Assembly (NCBI GenBank): GCA_023627715.1
Contig: JAMAHW010000043.1
Span: 242,823 to 306,822, forward strand
Origin: Periconia sp. R9002
Taxonomy: Eukaryota > Ascomycota > Dothideomycetes > Pleosporales > Periconiaceae
Length of the DNA: 64,000 nt
Direction of reading: 5' to 3'
Positions within the stretch are counted from its first letter, which is position 1; every line of letters begins with the position of its first letter. Under the pieces are notes generated by a model. That model searched no databases and had not been told where the DNA came from. It saw only the letters and a list, made by a program, of their open reading frames with translations. Of the stretch, positions 35,844 through 45,047 are shown one piece after another. Position numbers and translations under genes: made by a program.

Positions 35844-37214
35844 ATGGCTTCTCGCTCTGTCTGTTCCAATGCGTTTCGTCCTCTAATCACACAGTCAATT
35901 GGTCGCAGCCCAATCAAGCTTGCCTCTCGGTCGCTGAATTCCATTGCCAGCGTACCGCCCGTCAGTTCGATCTCTCGGAATCACAAAATTGTCATCGTCG
36001 GTGGAGGAACCGCCGGGATCACCATCTCCAGCCAACTACTTCGCTCTGGAAGCTTCGCCCCAAAAGACATCGCCCTGATCGATCCGGCTACATGGCACCA
36101 CTACCAGCCCGGCTGGACCCTAGTTGGCGGCGGCCTGAAGAATAAGACGGACTTGAGAAAAAGACTGCAAGACATGATCGACCCCAAAGTTAGCTTCTAC
36201 AACGATAAGGTCCGCGAATTCAAGCCTGAAAAAAACACTATCACCCTGTCCGATAAAGCGGGTATCGGCTATGAACAACTCATCGTGTGTCCCGGGATCA
36301 AAGTCGATTTCAACAGTATTCCGGGGCTGCAGGACGCACTCGCTGATCCCCAAGCTCGAGTCTCATCCATATACAGCTACGATACATGCGACAAGACCGC
36401 CCGCAACATTGCTGATTTCAGAAAAGGGGCCGCGCTTTTTACTCATCCTACGGGCATTGTGAAATGTGCGGGAGCGCCGCAGAAGATCATGTGGATGGCA
36501 TTGGATCGATGGAAACGAAACGGTCTTTACAATCCGCAAAACCCTTCCACATCACCAATTCAAATCACCTTCGCTACGGGAATGCCCGTGATGTTTGGCG
36601 TGCCCAAGTACAGCAAGGTCCTAGACGAACTGCGCGTGGAAAGAGGCGTACAGGCTCTTTTCCAACACGATCTTGTAGGCATCGACGGAAATACGGCGTT
36701 GTTGGCTACGGCCAACGGAGGAGAAATAATTAAGCGGCACTTTGATCTGCTCCATGTCGTACCAAAGATGGGACCTCACGACTTCGTCAAGAATAGCGCG
36801 CTGGCTGACGACGCTGGGTTTGTGCATGTGGATCCCGGCACCCTGCAACATAAGAAGTTCCCAAATGTTTGGTCTTGCGGCGATGCAGCGGGTCTGCCGA
36901 CGTCTAAGACTGCTGCAGCGATCACTATGCAAGCGCCGACCGTTGTTTCAAATTTGCTTGCAAGTATGCAAAATAAAAAGATCACCAGCGTCTATAACGG
37001 GTATACATCGTGTCCATTGATAACGGAGTACGGCAAGGTCATGCTTGCTGAGTTCGCGTATGGAGGTCAACCACACGAGACATTCGGGAGGTTGGTAAAT
37101 CAAGCGAAGCCAAATCGGGCGTTTTACTATATGAAAAAAGAATTTTTCCCTTGGGTGTACTTTGCGGCGATGGTCAAGGGAAGATGGGCTGGGCCAAAGG
37201 GCTGGAAGAGGTGA
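35844..37214 (+). CDS. Sulfide:quinone oxidoreductase, mitochondrial (HMT2/SQR type)
   Basis: Single exon, 456 aa from MASRSVCSN; an in-frame upstream ATG at 35583 would overlap the promoter and is rejected. The N-terminus is Arg/Ser-rich and lacks acidic residues, as in a presequence. FAD binding: HKIVIVGGGTAGITISSQLL near residue 47. The SQR hallmark DPATWHHYQPGWTLVGGG follows. A Cys in TGIVKCAGAPQKIMWM and the C-terminal VWSCGDAAGLPTSKTAAAI region fit the family. The enzyme passes electrons from H2S to ubiquinone in the inner membrane and forms a persulfide on glutathione. It pairs with the divergent persulfide dioxygenase in one pathway. Confidence 0.95.
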   Translation: MASRSVCSNAFRPLITQSIGRSPIKLASRSLNSIASVPPVSSISRNHKIVIVGGGTAGITISSQLLRSGSFAPKDIALIDPATWHHYQPGWTLVGGGLKNKTDLRKRLQDMIDPKVSFYNDKVREFKPEKNTITLSDKAGIGYEQLIVCPGIKVDFNSIPGLQDALADPQARVSSIYSYDTCDKTARNIADFRKGAALFTHPTGIVKCAGAPQKIMWMALDRWKRNGLYNPQNPSTSPIQITFATGMPVMFGVPKYSKVLDELRVERGVQALFQHDLVGIDGNTALLATANGGEIIKRHFDLLHVVPKMGPHDFVKNSALADDAGFVHVDPGTLQHKKFPNVWSCGDAAGLPTSKTAAAITMQAPTVVSNLLASMQNKKITSVYNGYTSCPLITEYGKVMLAEFAYGGQPHETFGRLVNQAKPNRAFYYMKKEFFPWVYFAAMVKGRWAGPKGWKR

Positions 37215-39796
37215 TAAGTCTTGAACTCGCAGAACAGAATGATAATCTTGGTATGCACCATAACTAAATGTGCCAAATTAGAACGGGAAACCTAGTATTG
37301 CAATAGTTTACATGGAGCGTATATGCGCTACCCGGGCTGCCGTGGAAACGCGAGGAGCGCAATACACCCCACCGGCCAAGCTCCAGTTTATTAGGACAGG
37401 TATTGATCAAGGGAATACAAATTTCCAAGTTCAGTTCCTGAAGTTCTACAAAACATGATCAAACAGATCCGCCACCTCAAAAGCTTCAACATCCAGTCTA
37501 GCCTCCTATCTTTCCTGCTGTATATGCTATTTCGAGAGTTTTAACTCGACACCGAAATCGTGTCCCTCTACTGCTTGTAGAGCAACTCCTTCTAAACAAC
37601 TTCTATAAATCTCCTCCTTAAACCTTGTCAACGTCTCTCGGGTTTGAAACGCAAGCCACCAATATTGCACTCTCCGAAATTCTCCTCCAACCTCCTTGTA
37701 CTTATACCTGTAAGCTCCAGCAGCAACAGGCCCAAATACCTCATACACACGAGCGATTTCTTTCAGGGTTCGGCGCGGTAATTTATCGACAGCATTCACT
37801 ACAGTAACGCACAATGTAATTAGAAATCTCTTCTTATCTTCCGACCGCAGCTGCATATATACTAAATTTAGCTTAATAAACGGTGCTAGTGCGTAGAGCA
37901 TCAATTTAAAATAACAGGAAATTAGGAGGCCCGCAAGAAGCTAGAGCTTTCGGCATACATCGTTTACGGCACGATGTTTTCAGCTATCTTTTAGTAACTT
38001 AGTCAGATTCATCGCGTGTAATGCTACATTGAAGCTAATAGATTTTAGCAGAGTATTAGAGGAGGAGAGTGTTTCTACCTATTTAGAAGTTAGCGTACGT
38101 ATAGAACTAGTAGTGCACGTTATCTCGTTCTAGAATAACATACCCTATATTGCTCCTTAACTAGTTCTTATAAATCTGCGTACGCAGTAAAGAATTCCAT
38201 TAATTCCTAAAAGTTTATCGCTATCGATCTAAATTCGCCGGAAAGATCGTAGCCAATAAGGACGGCCTTTCTGCCTACTGGGAGGAATTCGCAGATTACC
38301 TTTCAAGTGTCTTTCATTCCAGTCAAATATATCGTAGATAATAATGTACTCTCTACGCTCTTGCATTTTCGTTTTTAGAGCTATATAGTAAGTAATTAGG
38401 CGTTATTCTAGTAGGCGAAATCTTTAGAAGATATGCATAGTTTGAAGTTACACCAATTAATTGCGAAAAAGAAGACACTTTAAAAGACACTTTAATACAT
38501 AGTTGAAGATCTAGACACGGCCATTCTAGAGCAGCAAAACCTAGAAATAATATTAGCGTTAGAACTTAAAAAAGAACTAGAAATAGCATTAAAGTGTCTT
38601 TTTCGTCGCAATTGATTAGTGAAATCAGCATATAAACGCAAAACAAAATCAAGCTGTACATACCTAGCTCACTTCTTTCTTCTTTCCTATAAATAACGCG
38701 TTTATCGTCGTCAAGGTAATAACACAATTCGCTGTCAAAAGCGACTAGCAAAGCACCCTCTAATAGATATTGCTTTAGCGTATTTAGATTGGGTATGTAG
38801 TATACAGCCTCGATCGGATTAGCCTAACCGGCGTTTTTTGCTGTTTTAAAACTCATTATTTCAGCTCGTTAGTGTATACTAGATGCGGGCATCGAGAGTT
38901 AGATGTTGGGTTCAGGATCAAGAGGTGCTAGTAATGATGTCGCTGGCGTATTGTAATATGCTATTTAGAGATCAATGCTGGTATATATACGCGTTAGAGA
39001 AAATTAAAATTCACGTCTCATGTAGCGTTGTCAGTCCAAACTATTATATTTACCAACTCCGATGCCTTAATAGGAGGGAGGCTGGATTACCGAAAGAATC
39101 AAGTCTGGAACACGGCCGTGGAGTGGTTTTAATTTCCAAACCCACAAGAAAAACCTTTTCATGATTGTTTTCCTGATTGTAAATTCCCAATAGCTTTCGT
39201 CACGATATTTTTTCCTACCGATACCTCTCCAGTATCAATGCTTGAATACACAAACATGATTGATTTATCGTAGATTGATCAGAACGAGCTACATGTAGGC
39301 AGATCTTAGCCGACAGGTTTTTTTGAGGTGGTGACACTAACAGTTATTTTGTCAGTACCAATCGTAATGAGACTGCGCGTACACATGTGCATGTAGGCAT
39401 GTATTCAAATGTTCATATTGCATCACGTGACAATATTCACTTGTGTGTACATCCCAGCCAACATTAAAGGACCCTTGCTGTGATTTCTATGTTGGGCTGA
39501 CACCGGGGTTGACACCGCAAATGGTTTCGACCAATTGTTTGCGGAGATAAACCCATTTTTACTTATTCATTTTTGCACACGTGGGTCAGCTAATTATTGA
39601 GCATCTCTAACAAGGTAAGTTTGCGGTTATTTTGCTCCGAGCCTCTACTAGAATTTCCTTTTCTGTATAGCTGACAAAATCATCCAAAGAGGCTTGAATA
39701 CAAGAATTAAGTGGCTACATAAGTGCCAACTACCTACCCAAATATTTTCCTTCCCAGCCGGTAAGCGCATAGCTTTCTATTCTGTTGATATCATCG
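37215..39796. other. Gene-poor region with repeat relics, 2.6 kb
   Basis: Mostly AT-rich with broken frames. A 125-codon minus-strand frame at 37527-37904 has no known family; its start is in AT-rich sequence, so it may be a relic. An inverted-repeat element lies at 38448-38625. Sequence from about 38100 to 39050 looks like a decayed transposon. 39200-39796 should contain the promoter of the FAD oxidase. Confidence 0.45.
38448..38625. mobile_element. MITE-like element with about 37-bp terminal inverted repeats
   Basis: The left arm 38448-38486 (core caattaattgcgaaaaagaa) and the right arm 38589-38625 (reverse complement core caattgcgacgaaaaagaca) are near-identical in inverted orientation, enclosing about 100 bp. 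A third copy of the arm sits at 18851-18891. Total length about 178 bp. No transposase is encoded. Superfamily not assigned. Confidence 0.5.
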
Positions 39797-41467
39797 ATGC
39801 GATTGCACTTTCTAATTCTGTTTCTTGCTTCGAGCATTAGTATAACAGCAGCAGCACCCGATATGCCTGATTCCGTGGCAGCATTTGTATCCTCTTTGAG
39901 GACTGACGAAAATGTCGCAAAGTCTATTGAAGCATTCCTGGGCGGAGATCCAAAGGCAATGCAATCGTTGGCTGGCGAAAGCGAGTTGAGCCAACAAGTG
40001 AGCCCCACGCAGAAGGCATGCCATATCTCAAAGCTAGTGTTGGGCGAGGATGCAATCATCGACAATGCGAGTATGCAACCATTTATTGAACTAAGCTGGT
40101 ATGTGATTAGTTGGTTCCAACTGAGCCTGCTACGAATCTGACGTGCAATTAGGACTAAGACATGTTGGTTACGCCCGAATTGTGGACTTCGGCCAAGAAC
40201 TGCGGAACAAGTCGCTCAGATTTTGAAAATCTCCACGTTCTTCCGTACTAGCTTTGCTGTACGAAGTGGAGGGCACTCTCCAAATCCTGGATGGGCGAGT
40301 GCAAAAGATGGACTGTTGATCGACCTTGGGAATTTGAAACAGACAAGTGTTAGCGAAGATCGAGGTACTGCAAGTGTGGGGCCTGGCGCGAAATGGAACG
40401 GTGTGAACAACAACATGCGACTTTTCCTCAACGCTGACCGGGTAATTAATTAGGTTGTACTTGCCGACGGCTCCATAGTGAATGCCAATGCGCAACAAAA
40501 CACTGATCTTTTCTGGGCATTGAAAGGCGGAGGGTCTAATTTTGGTATCGCCACACGTTTCGACCTTCAAACGGTCCCGATCAAAAATATCTGGTTCGAA
40601 TCAAATGTGTATGCGCCTGACCAAGCCCACGCTCTCCTCGAGGCCTTCGAAAATTATCAAAAGATTGGGGATCCAAAAGCGTCCATTATCCTCTCGCTGA
40701 CCCCAAATTACGGGACAGTTGGTCTTGTATATTCAGCACCGGTAGAGAGGCCGGCAGCCTTTGCATCGTTTTACTTCGTTCCAGTTATTCAAGCAGCATT
40801 GCCAGGGACCTTGGGAACAGTTTTGCAGCTAAACAATATCATCGCTAATTTGGCAAGCCCAGTCCCCCAACGGCAAGTGCCACAATAGTAGTGTTATGAT
40901 TGTTCAATCGCTAACATTGCTATTACAGGCATGACTATCGCGGAGCAAGTAGCAAAGTTGATGCTCAACTGTACAAAGACGTATACGATTTCTGGGTGGC
41001 AAAAGCTCGCGAGGTGGGAGAAAAGACAGGCTCCAATGCAACCTTCGTACTACAGCATATTCCGAAGTCGGCTATAGATATCGGCTACGAGAATGGTGGA
41101 AATGCGCTTCGGTTATCTCGAGAGACGCAACAATGTACGTTCACTATATCCGTATGATTAGATGTGGATCACTGACTCGGTCTTCAAAGGGTGGACATCT
41201 ATCATGGACTGGAACGACGAAGCGCACGATGATCTAGTACGATCTGTTGGGATTGAAACGATAGCCAAATGGAAAGAGCTATCTGAAAAGCGTGGTCTTG
41301 ACAATTCCTTCATCTATATGAATGATGCGTCTAGGGACCAGGATCCTCTAGGGTCGTACCCTCCTGAAAGTATTGCGCGCTTGAAAGCTGTCGCCCATAC
41401 ATACGATCCACATGGCATCTTTCAAGACTTGCAGCATGGTGGATTCTTGCTGAAAGATGTTTCATAG
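39797..41467 (+). pseudogene. FAD-linked (BBE-type) oxidase lacking part of its FAD domain
   Basis: Exons are likely 39797-40098, 40153-40402, 40454-40872, 40929-41134 and 41190-41467 (484 aa). A signal peptide (MRLHFLILFLASSISITAAA) starts it. The FAD-PCMH domain is seen as TSFAVRSGGHSPNPGWASAK and [31 protein letters not shown]. The C-terminus has DPHGIFQDLQHGGF. Between these, the family's Gly-rich block with VGG...GGLxLGGG is absent. Read straight through, a TAG falls at 40451-40453 exactly where a Tyr-Glu pair is expected; it can be avoided only by a 51-bp in-frame intron (40403-40453) that also lacks the block. One intron (40873-40928) uses a GC donor, GCAAGT. I judge the gene non-functional or decaying, though it could be a spliced, shortened protein. 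Confidence 0.7.
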
Positions 41468-42054
41468 TCGTGTTGACTGGTCGATCACCTGTCTCCAAGG
41501 TACGTATGCATGCTCTTTAGAACTTCTATTTCTCTAAAGCATGTACGAACCTAGGTAGTTATTACTATTTTAAGTGCCTAAAAATCATAAATTTTTAAGG
41601 ATCTAAAAGCTTTTGTTTCTCTTACTAACCCTAATTCACGGGTCCGTTGGTCTTGTATACTCTGCAGCTGTTGAGAGACCGACAGCGTTTGCTTCATTTT
41701 ATTTTTCCTAGACTCTGCTGGGGCCTGCCCATGATCGCACATCTTAAACATGTTATACGTTTTCCTGATGAAGCCTATCAAGGCTTAGCGTCCACCACAA
41801 CAAAAAAGAAAGGTTGTTAAACTTCACCACACCCCAACAATCGCCCATCCAAGGGGCAGGGTCCGCTTTAACGGGGTTTTCTGTAGAAATAAATGCTTCG
41901 GAACCAAAAGCTTACTACTCTCCTTTAAAAGGATTCTCTCTCAATATGAACTATTCAGAAAGAAAGAAAATCAAGTGCGAGCATTCTTCGGTATCGACAC
42001 TTTCCCAGCAAATTCTACAAGCTGATCATTTGAGGACCATAATCTGTTCCAACA
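41468..42054. other. Intergenic region with paralogue scrap
   Basis: Contains the fragment at 41625-41710 and the promoter of the tannase gene. No other feature. Confidence 0.5.
41625..41710 (+). pseudogene. Fragment of a second FAD-linked oxidase gene
   Basis: About 85 bp align base for base with 40700-40786 of the oxidase upstream, sharing long blocks such as gttggtcttgtata and ending in gcttcattttatttt versus gcatcgttttacttc. Frame is broken. It shows that a tandem copy once stood here, or that a partial duplication inserted. Nothing else of that copy is visible. Confidence 0.65.
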
Positions 42055-43845
42055 ATGAGAGAATCCTCGCCATTTTGGAGCACTGTGGTGCAAGCAGCCG
42101 GTCTTGCCTTCCTTATTCTCCCGCCCAATGTTCAAGCCCAAACCTGCATCCCTAGCACCACGACAACCGGCAACTGCACAAGAGAAAGATTCGCCGACCT
42201 AGGCGTAGTAATCGATCAAATCGGCGTTGTCGGTATAGAAAAATGCTACTGGGACGGGCCTCCCCCCATAGACCCGGCCGCACCTTTCTTCGCATACAAC
42301 ATCCCCCAGGGATCCTGTGCCCTCATTGCCCAGCACCCAACTCAAAACTGGCGTTTCGCGCTCATTCTCCCCCCGGCAGATCAGTACGAGCGTCGCTTCT
42401 TCGCGACGGGAAATGGTGGTTTCAACGGTGGGATCAACTGGCCGGAATTATCATTCGCTCCGCACTACGGGGCGGCTGTTGTTGGAACCGACACGGGTCA
42501 CAACTCAAGTGACGGCGGGGTAGGCCCCGAGGATATGCAGAGATGGGTTCGCGACCCGATTAAACGAACCAACTGGGCGTACCAGGCCATGGACGGTACT
42601 GTTCATTTTGGGAAGATACTCACCAACGCGTACTACGGCACCGGGCTTGAGATTCAGTGGTCCTACTTCAGTGGGTGCTCGACGGGTGGGCGTCAGGGAC
42701 TCAAGCACATCCAGCGACACCCCAACGATGCTGATGCAATGGACGGAGTCATTATCGGGTCCCCGGCGTGGAATTTAAGAGAGCTGCTGCAGTTCCAGAT
42801 GCAAATAGGTATCGCAAATCTGCTTCGTCTATCTAATGGCACTATTACTCCGACTTCGATCTTGAGTGATGCACAGTGGGCAATATTGACAGCTGCTGCT
42901 TTCACAATCTGTGACGGAATGAAGGATGTACCTAGCTCTGTTGACTACAACCCAGATAACGACAGAGTGATTAGCATCGATGACTGCTTTCTGGGGAACG
43001 AGACAGCGTACAGTGAAGCACTGAGGACGATCGCGCCTAGCCTCACCAATGAGCAGTTCCTGGCAGCCGTGACCATCTACCAGGGCCTGGTAGTCGAGAT
43101 CAATGGCGTCAATACGACTGTTTTCCCCGGCCCGCAGCCTGGAGGTGAGTCCGATTTCCCCTTGACTCTGACTCCAGGGTTTGAAACGACCTATGACCAG
43201 GGACTTGCACAGGACTGGTTTGCCGAAGCGCGCAACGGCACACCATGGACCGTCAATAGCTGGGATACGATCTACAAAGACGGACTAACTGGCAAACAAT
43301 GGGTCTATCGTGAAGCCCACAGACCCGGTTCCACCATCAGCGAACCCACAGCCGATAACTTCACAGCCATGGCTGACTACGGCGGCAAACTTCTGTTATA
43401 CCACGGCACCACGGATGGTCTCATTCCCGTGTCTTCATCGAACAGACTTTACCGAGAAATCACAAACGTCAGACCCGAAGGTGACTGGTTCCGCTACTTC
43501 CAGATCCCGGGCATGCATCATTGCGTATATATCCCGAATCCTGTCGACTTGTCTTACCCCCCGTGGTACATTGCCACGTCAAACCAGTATTTCACGGCTG
43601 GTTCGCCGCTAGGGTATGGGGTTCCGGGTCATGACAATCCTCCCGACCCGGCGTACGACGGTATCCAGGCGTTGATTGATTGGGTGGAAAATTCTCCTTC
43701 TACACCGCCGGATTCGCTCATCGCCTCGGCTTTAAGCGGCACTATGACGGTCAGAACTAGAAAGTTGTGTCCATATCCTCAAAGACCTGCCCTCACAGGC
43801 TCCAATATAAACGACGAATCGTCTTGGACTTGCACCACGCTGTAA
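42055..43845 (+). CDS. Secreted tannase / feruloyl esterase family enzyme
   Basis: Single exon, 596 aa. The signal peptide runs MRESSPFWSTVVQAAGLAFL to about NVQAQ. The family's CS-D-HC catalytic architecture is complete: the nucleophile Ser after Cys in GCSTGGRQG (about residue 210), the Asp in HGTTDGLIPVS, and the His before Cys in PGMHHCVY. Calcium-loop-like Asp residues are seen around VDYNPDNDRV. Members cleave ester bonds of gallotannins or feruloylated arabinoxylan; which one cannot be decided here. Eight or more Cys fit a secreted protein. Confidence 0.94.
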   Translation: MRESSPFWSTVVQAAGLAFLILPPNVQAQTCIPSTTTTGNCTRERFADLGVVIDQIGVVGIEKCYWDGPPPIDPAAPFFAYNIPQGSCALIAQHPTQNWRFALILPPADQYERRFFATGNGGFNGGINWPELSFAPHYGAAVVGTDTGHNSSDGGVGPEDMQRWVRDPIKRTNWAYQAMDGTVHFGKILTNAYYGTGLEIQWSYFSGCSTGGRQGLKHIQRHPNDADAMDGVIIGSPAWNLRELLQFQMQIGIANLLRLSNGTITPTSILSDAQWAILTAAAFTICDGMKDVPSSVDYNPDNDRVISIDDCFLGNETAYSEALRTIAPSLTNEQFLAAVTIYQGLVVEINGVNTTVFPGPQPGGESDFPLTLTPGFETTYDQGLAQDWFAEARNGTPWTVNSWDTIYKDGLTGKQWVYREAHRPGSTISEPTADNFTAMADYGGKLLLYHGTTDGLIPVSSSNRLYREITNVRPEGDWFRYFQIPGMHHCVYIPNPVDLSYPPWYIATSNQYFTAGSPLGYGVPGHDNPPDPAYDGIQALIDWVENSPSTPPDSLIASALSGTMTVRTRKLCPYPQRPALTGSNINDESSWTCTTL

Positions 43846-43973
43846 CCAGCCCCATCGTTGCATACACGACAACTTCCCCCATACCCCCCCCCCTTATACT
43901 TCTTCTTCGGGTTTCTGAAAATAGTACAGAGTACTACATAGGCCATCCTTGCCTAGAAGAAAAAACATCCTTC

Positions 43974-44387
43974 TTAAACAGACGTAGCCTCGGCCCTTCC
44001 CACCTTCCCCGTCTCCAAAGTTCTCGTCTCAATATCCGTTACCGTCGACACAACCGTTTGCGTCAAACCCTGCCCACCACCAATCCACTCCGTACGACTC
44101 AAAACTCCACTCACGGTAACAACGTGCGTATACGGGAAGACGGTTGGTTTGCTAGGGAACGGTTGCAGCGTCGTCAACGTCTGTTCGTGGTTGGAGAATT
44201 GCGTTCTATCGAAGAAAGGGGGAACAATCATAGAAAAGTTAAGGGTACACGAGTGGACCTCGGTAATCGTTGTGGGATATTTCAAGGTAGTGAGATCGGG
44301 TGTTTGCGTGGGTTTTGGCGTACAGGTTCCAAAGATGGTTGCGGTCGCCGCAGGGAGGAGGGTGAGGAGTGGTTTGGGGATCGGCAT
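43974..44387 (-). CDS. Small secreted protein of unknown function
   Basis: Single frame of 137 aa. It starts with a probable signal peptide (MPIPKPLLTLLPAATATIFG) and is Thr-rich (VVTVSGVLS, QTVVSTVTDIETRTLETG), with few Cys. No family recognised. It faces the tannase gene tail to tail. Thr/Val-rich repeats with a signal peptide are a common look for fungal cell-wall or secreted small proteins, but it may also be a chance ORF. The opposite-strand frame 43767-44546 has no recognisable features. Confidence 0.45.
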   Translation of the reverse strand: MPIPKPLLTLLPAATATIFGTCTPKPTQTPDLTTLKYPTTITEVHSCTLNFSMIVPPFFDRTQFSNHEQTLTTLQPFPSKPTVFPYTHVVTVSGVLSRTEWIGGGQGLTQTVVSTVTDIETRTLETGKVGRAEATSV

Positions 44388-45047
44388 TCTTTATTCTTTT
44401 TGCGAGTGCGCGTTGGGATGATGGGTGGTAAACTGGTTGATCATTTCATCCAAGCCGTCTGGGTGGCTCAATCATCACGTCTTATATCTCGTTGTCAGGA
44501 AATCTTTCAGTCTAGTCTTGTGCCGATACAGTTCGATATCGGCTAAAGTGAATGCGTCAATGTTGATTATTACGCCCTCCTCATTGTATCGGTTTGATGT
44601 CTGTAATAAGATGATAGTTCATCAAAATAATAAACCATAGCCTGAGTGTGGCCAATCGGGTAATTTTGGTTTAGAGTGATAACCATGAATTGTTTGCCTT
44701 TATTTCGCAGTCTGCGTGATCTACCTTACAAGCGCATTTTTGGCTAAGAAGATTTCTTGTACTGATCTATTACCGTCGATAATGCAAGTGATTCAGTTTC
44801 ATTCCTGATGAGATCATAAACAATATGACAATGAAACATGATGTAATGATAGCCCTCTATCCATGTACCCATCCCCTTCTAATAGAGAACCATACCCCGA
44901 TGTGATAAATAATCTCAAATCTGCTCGCCGACACTGACACGCACTTCTATAATTTCGAAGATTGACTATTTATGATAGACGTCATCTTGATGAAAGCTTC
45001 CAATATCACATAAGTCTCTAAAAATGTATTCCTGTTACTTCCCCACT
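44388..45047. other. Intergenic region
   Basis: Promoter of the small secreted gene, 3' region of the carboxylesterase. AT-rich; no gene seen. Confidence 0.4.

Noticed and set aside
43767..44546. 259-codon plus-strand ORF after the tannase gene
   Set aside because: Starts inside the tannase coding end, is Arg-rich and antisense to the small secreted protein; no motif.
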